DNA of 64,000 bases from Talpa occidentalis (Eukaryota; Chordata; Mammalia; Eulipotyphla; Talpidae): positions 108,001,194-108,065,193 of the forward strand of contig NW_026555331.1 in assembly GCF_014898055.3 (NCBI RefSeq), given 5' to 3'. The number at the start of each line of letters is the position of its first letter. The stretch's first letter is position 1. The notes beneath the pieces are model-generated. The model had not been told where the DNA came from and ran no database searches. It saw only the letters and a list, made by a program, of their open reading frames with translations. The translations under genes and the position numbers were made by a program. Shown piece after piece: positions 24,757 to 36,180 of this stretch.

Positions 24757-24809
24757 CTTCATTTTGAATATTAAAAAGTTCACATATAGGTCTTTATATT
24801 TCCTTCATA

Positions 24810-24940
24810 ATCTATTGACTGAGCACCTATTTTATGCCAAGCCCTGTTTAGAAACTGGAAGTACAGCAGTGAGCAAGACACACAAAGTGTCTCTCTCAAG
24901 AAACTTACATTCTAACAGGTGAGATGAAACATTCAACAGT
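24810..24940 (+). repeat. Ancient mammalian interspersed repeat (same family as 7840-8140)
   Basis: 'ttgactgagcacctattttatgccaagccctgtttagaaactggaagtacagcagtgagcaagacac...aagaaacttacattctaacagg' is a clear ordered match. 24941-27258 contains A-runs near 25339, 25380 and 25501 but no gene. Confidence 0.6.
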
Positions 24941-27258
24941 AGATTAAATTCGGGAGAATCTGAGAAGGAGACTAGATACCATGGAATAGTTTAGTCCAGA
25001 TGTGAGGTGATCAAGTTGTGAACTCAGATAGCTCTCAAGCTGAATTGAATTCCATGTCAGGTTCCCTGTGGTCACCCTAAGTGTTTTCTGTAAAGGTGCC
25101 AAGGTAATCAATTGATATGAAAATTCTACCGTGACTACTGGGTCTTTCTATAGTGAAGAAAGGCAGTTTCCTTTCTCTTACTGACAGTCTGTTTCATGGA
25201 CAAATCAACACACACTTTACTATCTCCTAAGGTACTGATTTTGTGAACTGCAAAAGTGTTATTCCACATTGCATAAATAAGCACGTGCTTTGATATCTGG
25301 AGTCTTTCACAACTTATCATAGCACTACTGTTTTGTTAAAAAAAAAAAAAGTGGTGGTAAAATTTATAACACTGGTTTAAAAAAAAAAAAAAAGCACCAT
25401 AATAACAATAGTAACATGCCCTTTTCAAATTAGAAAGTGAAGCTAGAGATCTGCTAGAATTGCTGTTGGGCAAGATGTCTCAGTACGAAGGATAAAGAGT
25501 AAAAAAAAAAAATCAAAAACACATTTGGAAAAGAATCAACCCACACCTTTTATGTTCAAGAGCACAGGGTGCTAGGTAGATAGGAGAGACTGGAAAATGA
25601 AAATGCAGATAACATCGCACCCCAACAACTTGGGGAGAGATGTGAAGCAGAGAAAGCAACAAGAGTGTGTTGTGTTCAACTCTGAACCATGCAAATTCCC
25701 ATCTCAGTCTTTTGTCAAACACTGCTCTCTAACCTGAGTACCTCCAGAGTATGTTTGAGTAGTGAAGTAACCCAGAAAAACACTCACTGAGTGTGTGCAC
25801 ATGAGCCTCAGCGGAGAAGGACAGTTAGACTTTGCAGACACAGCAAACTTTCTGTGTGCACCACAATAGGATCAGATGTAAAGTTCATTTCATATAACAC
25901 AAGCTTACTGTAAACATCCCTCTGCAAGAGGTGCTGCCTTGCATGTATCTCAACTGCCAGGAGAGCCCGCAGGCCAGCTGGCAAGGTTTCCAAGTAAGTT
26001 TACAGCTTCAGCTTGCAGCAGTCAGACAATTCAAAAACCATATTATTTGGCCTGGTTTCCCATTGGGATCACTGACAATGAAGCTTACTTCCATTCCTGA
26101 TGGAAGGGCTTTTATAAATTGCACTTTGAAGAGAAACCCTTTAAAGAGACACCACAACCTTCTTGCTTCCCTTCAGAAGTTTTGCATATTTGGTTGTGAT
26201 GTGGTCTCCCCTCAGATGAAGCTGGTTGACTCAGATCAATGCCTTTTTTATTTGTTTTGGTTTGGGGTGGGGAGCACACACATGTTTATTACATTCATAA
26301 ACAATAACTGTAACAAAACAAACTGCTGATTTGCCCATCACTACTCTTGGTAAGAACAGAATGGCTGGAGAATACACTTGGAGAAAAACTAATTTTTTTA
26401 ACTGTACTAAAAATTGGATGCCAATTATCTGATGAAATGAGTGTCTGGTAGTTATGGCAGGTGACTTTGGTATCTGCTTCAACTGAGGAGTTATCACTAT
26501 GGCTTCCTGCCTGGGATGACCAGCAGTTCATTATTTATGAAATCTTGTCACCAAAAAAAAAAAAAATACTCTGTATTTTTAGGTTACCTCTCCTCTGTAC
26601 CCCCAAGCCAGGTAAAAGTCAATAAAGTAAAGAAATTCAGATACTGCCCCTCAGATCAACAAGAATTTCTGTATTAAAAGCAAATGTCCCATTTTACTGC
26701 ACAAATGTTGCTAAGAAATTCAAATACTGCTTCTGACCCCCACTTTCTCCAAAACAGCCCTTCGTTCCAGTAACCATTTTTCTGCTAGAAAGAATCCTAA
26801 GAAAATATCAGAAGTTGAACTGGGCTAGGTAAAGGATGAGAACAGAATTTAAGCAATTAGAAAGTAGGTTGAATTTGAACTCTTGGTTAAGTTCCTTGAC
26901 CGACCAAGGTGTTTGCAAGCACTTTGCAGGAAAGGCTGCCTTTGATTGGAAGTCTTTGCTCCCAAACTTTTTTCCCTGGGCAAAGAGGACCAGAACATCT
27001 CCAGGTGTAGTGAACTACTACAACCGAAATCAAAGAACATCTTCCCCTCTGCAAAGAACACAGTCTAAGAAAAAGACAGCTCTCTGTCAAAAGGAAGGTA
27101 GCAGTGACTGTAGTTAACAGGCAGTTGTGGAACTTTCAGGGTTATATTTAAAGGGCCATGCAGGAGAGGGGCAGGTTGAGCAGTGGTAATTGTGGCTGTG
27201 TAGTCAAATGCTGATGGCAGAGGGTGAAGGGACAAGAGAAATAAATAGATGTACTTAC

Positions 27259-27359
27259 AGTCCTCGGAGGCGAAGCCAAATTTTCTCGATCTGTTCAGGT
27301 TGCAGGTATTTCAGAGAGTTGCTCTCAAATTCTTCAATCTCCTTGGTTGGGGACTCCAT
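27259..27359 (-). CDS. PDE1C: PDE1C first coding exon (N-terminus of calmodulin-dependent phosphodiesterase 1C, MESPTK isoform)
   Basis: Read on the minus strand, the ATG at 27359-27357 opens 33 full codons plus two bases. The peptide begins MESPTKEIEEFESNSLKYLQ and continues through an EQIEKIWLRLRG stretch. I recognise this as the N-terminus of mammalian PDE1C, short-N-terminus isoforms. The exon ends GGACT followed directly by GTAAGT (27258-27253), a consensus donor, so the last Leu codon is split in phase 2. The start context is strong, with G at -3 and G at +4. PDE1C hydrolyses cAMP and cGMP in the cytosol and is activated by Ca2+/calmodulin. The Trp/Leu/Arg-rich helix at residues 23-34 is the first half of the N-terminal calmodulin-binding segment, completed by the next exon. 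The catalytic HD domain is encoded by exons outside this window. No frameshift or stop is present. Identity comes from memory of the human protein, not from a search. Confidence 0.95.
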
Positions 27360-27381
27360 AGCTGCAGGTTATCACTGGGAG
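27360..27381 (-). other. PDE1C: 5' UTR immediately upstream of the PDE1C start, with possible splice acceptor
   Basis: On the minus strand the bases before the ATG read CTCTCTCAGTCTCACTCCCAG and then a short leader ending GCAGCT. The pyrimidine-rich stretch with two CAG endings looks like a 3' splice site, so the coding exon may begin about 15-25 bases before the ATG rather than at a transcription start. This would pair with the donor at 27986-27985. It is inferred from motifs only; the leader could equally be continuous with the CpG island. Confidence 0.4.
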
Positions 27382-27389
27382 TGAGACTG

Positions 27390-28350
27390 AGAGAGTTTGG
27401 GCTGTCCCCTCCCCGCCTCCACACTCAGCAGGGCCCTGGAGCCCCAGGCAGGCTCTGCGCGTGTTTGTCACTTTCTCAGTGCGCTCCCCCTTCTGCGCCC
27501 CCACAATCCGGACTTAAAGCTGGCTCAGACGAAGGGTGACACCAGGCCCAGGTGACCCTGGGAGGCAGCTGCTGAAACCAGACATGGTCCCGGGCTAATG
27601 CCCAGGGATATGGATTGTGCTCCTGCTCAAGAAGGCACCTCAGACCTATCTGAATTCGTCTTCTTTTTTTGTTCTTCTTCCTCTTCTTTCTTTTTAAACA
27701 AAGCCACAGAAGCGATCGGTGTGACTGCTGAAGGATTTGGAGGCGAGGGGACCGAGGTGGAAGGAGAGAAAACGAAGGGGGAGAAACTGAAAAGGGGAGA
27801 GAGGTGAGCCGGGATGCGCAGAGGGGGAAGTTGGCCGGGGCGGGATGTCTGACCCTTAGGCCACGCACCTCGGCTCCGCCCCAGCCCTCTGTCCTGGGGC
27901 GCCGCGCTCCCCTCTTGCCCCCTATGTGCCCTCCTCTCTACCTCGCTGCCACTGCGCCCCCTATTTTTTTTTTTTTTTTCACTTACCAGCAGCTCTACTG
28001 ACAAGCGAGAAAATTGACAACTGAGAAAAGTCGTCTGTCAGCGCGCCCGGGCTGGCGTCTGGTCTGGCACCCGCGAGCGCCCAGGGAGGGGCGCGCCGAG
28101 GGGGCACCGCCGGCTGCGGGGCGCCCGCCCGCGGGGGTCCAGCCTCTGCCCTGAGATCCGCGTGCGCCAGGGCCCCAGCCGGGTGTGTAGATGGCTTCTG
28201 AAGTCCGCACAAAATAAATAACACGGCAGCACGCGCGCAAATCAGAAGGAAGGGAGGTCTGTGTCCTCCCGGGGGACTCGCGGGGCAAACAGCAGCAGCG
28301 AGGTTCCGCTGAGTCCGAGCTGAGAGTTTTCATTTACAGCTCTCACTTAC
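27390..28350 (-). promoter_or_regulatory. PDE1C: CpG-island promoter of the PDE1C short-N-terminus transcript
   Basis: This is the only stretch of the window dense in CG dinucleotides, especially 27800-27960 and 28030-28300 (runs such as GCGCGCCGAG and GCGGGGCGCCCGCC). GC boxes of the Sp1 type are visible at 27837-27845 and 27875-27882. A long poly-T/poly-A tract at 27964-27979 interrupts it. It lies directly upstream of the first PDE1C coding exon on the same strand, the expected position of a TATA-less mammalian promoter. No convincing TATA box is seen and no exact start site can be given. Confidence 0.75.
27987..28330 (-). other. PDE1C: Candidate non-coding first exon of PDE1C (5' UTR) ending at a strong donor
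   Basis: On the minus strand the sequence CTG followed by GTAAGTG at 27986-27980 is a near-perfect splice donor located inside the CpG island. If used, a 5' UTR exon would lie within the GC-rich block above 27987 and join the ATG exon across an intron of about 600 bases. A second GTAAGTGAG motif sits near 28340-28350. The upstream boundary is arbitrary because no start site is visible. The call rests only on splice-motif quality and position. Confidence 0.35.
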
Positions 28351-28463
28351 ACACCCGCCAGGAGCTGGTTCCATTTTGAAATACTACTGCGACCGATGTG
28401 AGCAAACAAACCGCACATCCACATTTGGAAAGTCCTGATATATTCTTGCTAATGGAAGCGCCC

Positions 28464-28535
28464 CCCCCACTTCCCTCCCTCCCTCTCTAAACAAACAAAC
28501 AAATAAATAGCAAATAAATAAACAAACACATAAAC
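28464..28535 (+). repeat. Low-complexity C-run, CCCT and (AAAC/AAAT)n tract
   Basis: C8, then CCCTCCCTCCCTCT, then AAACAAACAAACAAATAAAT. It lies just outside the CpG island. 28536-29935 has no identifiable feature. Confidence 0.85.
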
Positions 28536-29939
28536 CTACACTGAGGAATTTCCACTGGTTTATGCCACATACTCCTCAGAGGTCCCCATTGGGTGACGGG
28601 TTGGCAGATGTTGCGGTGGGCAATAGTTTGGGCTCCACAAAGCTGCCGGTCCTATCCTCAGAGTCCCCCTGGTCCTATGCCATTCACAATGCCAATGAAT
28701 GAGAATGCTCTGGAAGAGCTGGACCAGGTATGCAGCCGGTGTGGTGGAACTGGTGGTCAAACCCTCTTCTAGAGGAAGCCAACTCCACCTCCCAAGGACC
28801 ATTTCAAACACAACACTTCAGCTTGCCCAACACAGTATTTTTTTTCTCACGAATAGGTAATGATTCTTTCAACCCCACTCCTTTCATTCTATCACATCCT
28901 GCTTTTCAAAAGTAAGATCCACTTAAAAGTGAAAACTATTGTAGTTGTTCATTGTGCAAGTAAAGGTCCATTCATGTGACCTCGGTAGAGAAATAAAATG
29001 ACAGTGTCTGAAACCTAAATGCTCACCCAATTGGCAGTTGGCATTTACTTTTCAGAAATGAGATGAGAGTGGCATGGCTAGCCCCACACATTCCAGCAGC
29101 GAAGGTACGTGCCCACAGTGAATGGACAGAACCGATGGAAAAGGACTTGCACACTCACCTGCCGCACAATCTGAAGTCACCTCATTAAAGTCAGCCCTTC
29201 AAGGTTTTCTGGTAGCACGTATATTTTCACTGAGTCAAGACATTAACTACCAGGCAAAACAGCATTACACAGCCTACGTAGTACATGAATAAAACCAATT
29301 ACCCACCTAATGCCACCTAGCAAGGAACAGTGTCTGGAGAGAATGGGATGTTAAAAAAGAGATTAACCCCAAATGGGATTTTCATCCATTTGTGTATGTT
29401 GGGAAGAATATGGAAGTGTAATGATGATAACAACAGCAAACATATCAAAAACTCTGGTCAAAGCACTAGTCTAAAGGTCTACGCTCACGTTACACTAGGG
29501 TTAGCACCCAATAAACAAATCCCAAGTCTAAAATACATTTAATATACCTGGCTTACCAAACATGAGAGCTGGCCTAGCCTATCTCAAGTGCGGTCAGGAC
29601 ACCTACGTTAACCCACAGTTTGGCAAAATCATCGAACACAAGATCTTTTATAATAAAGCGATGAGTACCTCAGACACAGGTGGTCTTTACTTTGCCATCA
29701 TGGGATGTGAAAACACAAGATTCAAAAAATGGTGGTGGATCATGTGCCTGAATAGCACTGCAAACACCACCTCATCCCCCATCCCCTGTACCAAGTGCCC
29801 AGCATAACAGGACAGTATCATTCTGCAAGTCAATGATCCAGGAAAAACGCAAAACTCAAAAAATTCCAACTTCTACTGGATCAGTTTTGCTTTTCCTACT
29901 TCATAAAGTTGAAAAATTGTAGGACAAGTCATCATAAGT

Positions 29940-30085
29940 CACAGACCATCTGTGTTATTCCCATTCTACAATAAGAAAACAAAAGCACTAAGAGATTATC
30001 TAGGGCTATAAAGGGAGAACAGAAGTGGGGAGACCAGAGCTTGAGTTATGGCTCATTACCTTATCTAATACAAAGTTGTCTCCCT
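29940..30085 (-). repeat. MIR fragment
   Basis: 'gttattcccattctacaataagaaaacaaaagcactaagagattatctagggctataaagggagaacagaagtggggagaccagagcttgag' follows reverse MIR order. 30086-31200 is unassigned. Confidence 0.45.
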
Positions 30086-31204
30086 CACAGAGTCCCATTT
30101 TCCAAAATTATTAAATGAAGAATATAGGCAAAAATAAAAAATAAAACAAAGTATATCTCTTCCACCTTTATGATTGTATGAAGTTATCTGGAGAGACATG
30201 GGACGAAGAATTGCTGAAAAGAGAAATACATATTGCTGAATATAGACTCTGATGACCCCATGGTTTCTCTGAAGAACCGCCTGGAAGGAGAGGATAAAGG
30301 ATGAAATTCATCGTCCTGCCCAACACCATATCAATGCCTTTTTCCTAGTGTTTGTAGGATTTTGATTAAGTCAGAGAAAAACGAATGGCGGAGGGAGGAA
30401 AGGAAGAGTCTTTCACTGCAATTACACAAATCTGACAGGGAAGACAAAAACGCTTTTTAAAAAGTTTCTGAAACATGACAATTTCATTTTAGAAAAACTT
30501 TTAAAACTAAACATGTATTAAAAAATTGATAAGGACAGAATGTTGCTATATTTTACAGTCATAATCACTTTTGGAGTAGGACGGAATCTTAAAGATAAGC
30601 TAGTTTAGAAGTTCCAATTTGTTAAGCATCAGAATATTTTATTTCAAATAACATCTTATAAGGGAGTCCAATGCATATGTCAGATTTTAAAAGTAAAGCT
30701 AGAGCTGCTCCAGTTAAACAGGGCCAGGGAGTAACTAGTTCATGCTCAGGGACACAGTCCATCTCTGCCTCCTCTCTATTCCACCTGTGGATGCCCAATG
30801 TTCTCAATTCATGCATGAGATAATGGGACCAAAAACCAGAAAATGTCTTTGGATTCCCTCTTCCTAATGCAGGGTTCTTTCTAACCATATTAGGAAAAGT
30901 GAGTCTTCTCTCTGCCAACAAAATCTTACTACTATTATATGCACAATGCTATTACATCACTCAGGTTTTGTTCTCCCTTTATCACAGATAAGATACACTT
31001 AATAGTAGCAGCAGCATTATAGGCCATAGCTCCTACTACATACCGCTCAGAGGCAAGCAAAATACAGAGTCAAACCCACGCAAAACAATGCTCTAAGAAA
31101 ATGCAAAGTCACTCACATCTTTGCTTTGGGGGTTAATTTCCATTGTAACTTTCTAACCCAGCTTTTTGAATAGAACCTTTTAGTAAACCTTGTATGGTGA
31201 AACA

Positions 31205-31275
31205 TCACTAAATATATATCAACATGCATAATATATAAACATATTTATATATTTACATATATATTTATATTACAG
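31205..31275 (+). repeat. AT-rich low-complexity tract
   Basis: Repeated ATATAT/ATATTTATAT with few other bases. Confidence 0.7.
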
Positions 31276-31559
31276 ACACACATACATATAACTGCCAATT
31301 TCTATGTAATTTAAATAGTCTCCCAAGCAGACACACAGTAACTTAGCATATGTACTAGCAAATCTCTGCATTGACATTAAGGATCACAGAGAAAGTGAGC
31401 CCACTGTCCCTGGCAGAATTCAAAGAGAAGTTCGATCATTATTTGACAAGGGACTAGATCAGGTTTGTAGGCATGAGAACAAAACTTCAGTTACCTGAAA
31501 TCTAAGATTTCACGATTCAATTATATTCACAATAAGTACGACCCTTTCCAGGTATTAAG

Positions 31560-31755
31560 AAAATACAAGTGCCAAGCACTACTCTAAGAACTTCATAGGT
31601 TATTTCCTTTCATTCTCAACAAAATACTTCAGAATATTTCTTTATTCCCATTTACAAATAAAGAAAAAGTCCCCAAAATTCAGATTACATTTACAGAGTT
31701 CAATGGCTAAGCCAAATTTTAACCCCAGCCCATAATGCAAAGCTCTTGTTCGTTC
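31560..31755 (-). repeat. MIR
   Basis: 'caagtgccaagcactactctaagaacttcataggttatttcctttcattctcaacaaaatac...tttattcccatttacaaataaagaaa...' is good reverse MIR order. 31756-33419 has no called gene; a G10 run sits at 31863-31872. Confidence 0.6.
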
Positions 31756-33419
31756 TCCTATTGTTATATTACCTCCCTGCACACACACAAAAAGACAAGT
31801 AAAAACATACAAAACAGAAAGGGTGGGGCTGCAAGGACACAGATGAAACGGTCTCTACTGCTGGGGGGGGGGGTGGGTATTAGAAGGCTACAGAGCAGAG
31901 CTGCCATTTGAACAAGATACCCAAGGGGGATAAGAGGTTGCTTACATGGAGGTGAGCAACGGCAGGAGTTTCCAGAAGGAGGGCACTGAATGAACGAGAC
32001 ACAGAGCATGAGATAGGATGGACTTTCCAGTGACATGCAAAACTAAGTGTATGGCTAAGAAAAGCAGGAGAAAATGCTGGAAGGGTCAGTCAGATTCTTA
32101 TCATCATGGAATAAGCTTGGCCCTCTACTGCAGATGACTGGGAGCCATGGGTAGAGTGTTTGTAAGCAGAGGGAGCTGTGGTCATGGACATGTGGAGGTA
32201 CATGCTGCCCTGAATGTGCAGCACACACTTAGGTCAACTCTCTGGAAACCTGATACATAAATGTACAACAACTATGAAAGGCACAAATGATCATGGGGGC
32301 TCCCTAAGAGGAATCCAGCTACCAGAGGCAAATAAGCTCCTCAGCATACAATGAAGGAAGAGTTGGATCAAGAAAAGAGACAGATTCAGAAAAGGACAGC
32401 ATCATGCCCCAAGAGCACCCATCTTCCAGCTATGAGATTCTGACTGCTTGTTTTGACCTCCATAAAGCAAGCCAGTGTCCTAGATACATTTTTCATGACT
32501 TGGCAGTGGCATCATGAAGAGAGTCTGTTGAGGAGGAAATTCTGGAGAAGCATTTAGAACATCGGAAGTAGCACCACCAGCACAGCAGCCCCTCCTTCCC
32601 ACCCACAACAGATGTGTGCCAGCCCCCATTACACACTGGCAGCAGAGGATCTTCCCTCCCACTGGCTTCCCTGCCCAGTAAAGAGGCCTCTTTGATGACA
32701 GTCACACTGCTTTTCCCTTTGATGTTGCCAGTTTGATTTATGATTTGAGGCAAGCTCTGTCCTGGGAAGCAGCTCCACTAGAAAAAAGAGGTGCAAGGAG
32801 AGGCAGTGAACTGGCCAGAAGACCTCCATTCTCAGCCCCATCTGAAATGGGATCTCTGGATATTCCTGCTATCCAGAGAGGGAAGGAGAAAAAAAGGGGA
32901 GCAGAGACAAGATGGAGTGACAGCTCAGGGGCAATCCCATGTAACCTGCATGTGAGCTGGTTTTTGTCCCTCTCTAGTGGGATCCTTTGTTGCGCTAACA
33001 GGAGAAACTCACATGGTCCTTCCAGAGAAAGTAGCACAGGCAAAGAAAAGGACTTAGAGTAGCACTGAATCACATGGGACCTAAGACAAGACATTTCTCT
33101 TCTCAAGCCATGGCTAGGTTGGGTTCAATGACCTGGATCCTGGATGCCTTCCACTTTTTATATACCTTGATTTAAAATTAACAGTATGGCCTACCTGGTC
33201 TAACCAAGCTTTTCACTGCCCCCCCCCAAAAAAAAATGCTGAAGGAAAAATTCTGGAGTCTGGTGCCTGCCTGTATTTGACTATGATAAGCATAACCTAA
33301 GTTGGCCAATCAGAGCCACTGCCCTGTGTTTCTGAACAACGTGATTACTCAGAGGATGACACACAGCTAAAACAGATATAATGCTGGTTTCCTCAGGGGA
33401 GATTTCATGTAGTTACTGG

Positions 33420-33740
33420 AAAAGAGAAAGACCTATTTCTCTCCTCTTTGAGGTAAAAATCTCTAAGGCTTGAGGCTATCTTGGCCCTGAGTTATCTTTC
33501 TGCCATGTAGTAAGAATATACCAGAAAAATATGACATCAGCAAAGAGAGAAACAGAATGAGAAAGACAGAGAAAAATATGAAAGGCTCTGCTAAGCCCCT
33601 TGATCCTGCTATGCCTGAGGTCAAAGGTACCAGTGAACTTTAAAGCTATATGACCTGAATAAATACTCACCCCCATTTTTTTCACTTAAATTATCTTAAA
33701 TCAAATTTTCATCACTGACAACTAAAAGAATCCTAACAGA
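33420..33740 (+). repeat. Ancient LTR-like repeat (family uncertain)
   Basis: The end pattern 'gctatatgacctgaataaatactcaccccc ... aactaaaagaatcctaacag' resembles the 3' end of old ERVL-type LTRs. Boundaries are weak. Confidence 0.3.
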
Positions 33741-34019
33741 ACTCCTTCTGTTAGAAAATTATTGTAAGGAGTTTAAAAAAAATTTCTGATCAGTGCCTTC
33801 AATGTTAGAGGCTCTAACAGAATAGTAGGTCTTCTCCCAGCTCAGTGATCCAACAGGAAATGAAGAAAAAGAAGATAGAAAACAGCACAGAAACCTGGAG
33901 TAGGCAGAGCACCAATGTAAATACCAGAAGCTTATATATATTTTGACAAATAACTAGCTAATTATAACCTATCAAAGCATCACCATATTATACACATTAG
34001 CCCTTCAAAACAACCTTGA

Positions 34020-34289
34020 GGGCCTCCCTGGTGGCGCAAAGGGTTAAGCACCACACTATGAAGCAATCCATGGCCTCTGTGGTATGAGTTCGATTCTCAG
34101 CAGGCCGGGGAGATTACCACATGGTGCAGCAGACCTCTTCTGTTACGCCCACTGCTCCCCTCAGCAGTGTATTTCAGTACATCTGCCTGTTCTGCTCCCC
34201 ACTCTGTCTCTGGTGATCCTCTCACCCCCTTAATCTCTGGCCTGTACCCCAGCTCTTGTATGCATACATAAATAAATCTTTAAAAAAAA
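34020..34289 (+). mobile_element. tRNA-derived SINE, subfamily A
   Basis: GGGCCTCCCTGGTGGCGCAA start, B box GTTCGATTCTC, TGCATACATAAATAAATCTTT tail. Target duplication AAAACAACCTT appears just before the head and after the A-run (to about 34300). Confidence 0.92.
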
Positions 34290-34907
34290 AAACAACCTTA
34301 AAGTGAGTGAAACACATATTATTACTATCCCCGGATTAGAAATGGAGTAGATGAGGTCCTCGAGGTCTGCTAGCTCCACTTGGCTCATCCATCGTCCTGC
34401 TAGTTGGCCTAGGAGCACGACAGCAAGCCTGCCTCACTCCTGGCCTCAGTGGCCACGCTGCCTCTCAGAACACACTGCCAACCCAGCAAAATTAACTTGG
34501 CTGTACTAATGAAATTGAAAATTTTGTTCATGTAAAACTGCTGATGCTACAGTCAGCCAAATTCTGACTCAAATGCACATTAATCAGCCGGTTATTCTTC
34601 CTATCACTGTAAAGCAAATTCTCATGTGGAAAACCTCAGTGCTGAAAGGGACCTCGGTAATCCATATACTCAAGCTCCTAATTACACCAATAGGAAGGAG
34701 CAACTCAAGAAGGTTAGAAGATAAGAGTACACAGGAACTGGCATTTGATGGTGACAGAGCTGCAACCAGAGCCATGTCCCTGGAATTTCTGAACTTCTGG
34801 TTCTCAAGAACGGCTCCTGCTCCCATTCAAGGATTTGGTTCCATGGTTTGTTCATAGATAAAAAGAAAGAATACCGCCTAAAAGCATAGGCCATGAACAA
34901 TGGCTTC

Positions 34908-35017
34908 AAAATCAACAAACAACTATGAACCAGAGACACACTGGGGTGGGGAGAAGGAGGGATAGGGGTCAAAATAAGGGAGTTGCAATTGTATGGGGAA
35001 TATAAAAATAAACAACA
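34908..35017 (+). mobile_element. Very short (110-bp) L1 3'-end insertion
   Basis: Contains only the last part of the L1 3' UTR ('aaaatcaacaaacaactatgaaccagagacac', G-rich tract, 'gttgcaattgtatggggaatataaaaataaa'). It is flanked by a perfect 12-bp target duplication AACAATGGCTTC (34896-34907, 35018-35029). Confidence 0.95.
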
Positions 35018-35439
35018 AACAATGGCTTCCTGCAGGAAAAAGGGTAAAGAAGAGGAATAATGAGCCTGATATGATGGGGGTAAGGAAACCAAGAAAGGGA
35101 CACAGGCAAAGGTGGGGCATGCAGACTGAGATGGCCTGGGCTACCATATGAAAGCCTAGTCTTTCTATGCTTATGTCAGCAGCAGAGAACCATTAAAAGA
35201 AGGCAAAGGTAGAAACTGGGTAGTAAATGAAAAGTAGAATTGTGATTTAACAAGTATTTGTGATTTATAAAAAAGGTAAAAAAAAATGTTTTTAAAAAAA
35301 TTTCTGAACTGCCATCAGAGATGACTGCTAGATTTTTGTCTCTGTATGGGGGAGAAGAAACAATCTCACAAACAAGCAAATGCTGGAATCTTTAAAATGC
35401 AGTCATTCAGGAAACATTTGCTGAGTGCTTCCTATGTAT

Positions 35440-35475
35440 AGAAAGTGATAGAAAGTATGTGATAGAAAGTATGCA
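35440..35475 (+). repeat. Short tandem repeat of GTGATAGAAAGTAT
   Basis: 'gaaagtgatagaaagtatgtgatagaaagtatg' contains adjacent copies of a 14-16 base unit. Confidence 0.8.
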
Positions 35476-35664
35476 GTAGTCAATAAAAAATCCAGTGCCT
35501 GCATCATGGACCATCAGTCTAATTGGGGAAACAGATACCAAACAAATTATAAAACAACAAATACATCATTGTAAATTGTGAAAAGTGCTGAAAAGAAAAT
35601 AAACAGAAGCCAGTACAGAAAACAATGTGGGTGGGATTTATAAATAGGTTGGCATTTCTGTCAA

Positions 35665-36180
35665 TTATAGGCTTGTAACAAACAACCCGCTGAAATTTAG
35701 TGGCTCAGAACAGGAATTATGATTTATTTCTCATGATTCTGCAGGTTGACCAGACAGTTCTTCTGGTCTTGTTGGGGGCTGCCCATGCAGCTGCAGTCAG
35801 ATGGCAACTGGGGATAGATATCCAGTATGGTTTCAATGACGAGTCTGGGGTCTTAGCAGGGACAGATGAAAGCCTGGTACTTCTCTCTTGCCTCATGGTC
35901 TCTCCACATAGTCTCTCCACGTGGCAATCTTAGACAACTTTGGGTGGCAGCAAAATGGCAAGAGCAAGTGTTCCAATATGGCAGAAGGAGAAATTGCCAG
36001 TCCTCTTAAAACCCAGGCCCACATCTGCCAAAGCATCACTTCTGCTGCATGTGGTTGTTTAAAGCAATCACAGGGTTAACCCTGATTCAAGGGTCGGAGA
36101 AATAAATGTCACCACCTAAGATAAGGGGAGTGGGGGCGGGGCAGAGTGCCACCGATTTTACTGCCTTCTTTAATCCACCC
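35665..36180 (+). repeat. Ancient repeat nested in the previous one ('gtaacaaacaaccc...atttagtggct' class)
   Basis: The opening 'cttgtaacaaacaacccgctgaaatttagtggctcagaacagg...tttctcatgattctgcagg' is the typical start of a common old mammalian repeat, and a related copy sits at 62390-62870. Family name not asserted. The two overlapping frames (77 and 67 codons) within it are not genes. Confidence 0.45.

Larger units (their letters stand above)
1..27258 (-). other. PDE1C: First intron of PDE1C downstream of the MESPTK exon (5' part)
   Basis: Beginning with GTAAGT at 27258, no sequence resembling the next PDE1C coding exon (encoding the RKYKKTSQRLRSLVKQ region) was found down to base 1. The intron therefore runs beyond the window edge and exceeds 27 kb. 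Its content is interspersed repeats plus unique DNA, listed separately. The intron assignment follows from the exon call; isoforms starting elsewhere would not change it. Confidence 0.8.

Noticed and set aside
27476..28333. Several 60-130 codon frames on both strands in the GC-rich block
   Set aside because: CpG islands are poor in stop codons, so long chance frames are expected; the region is better explained as promoter and 5' UTR of PDE1C.
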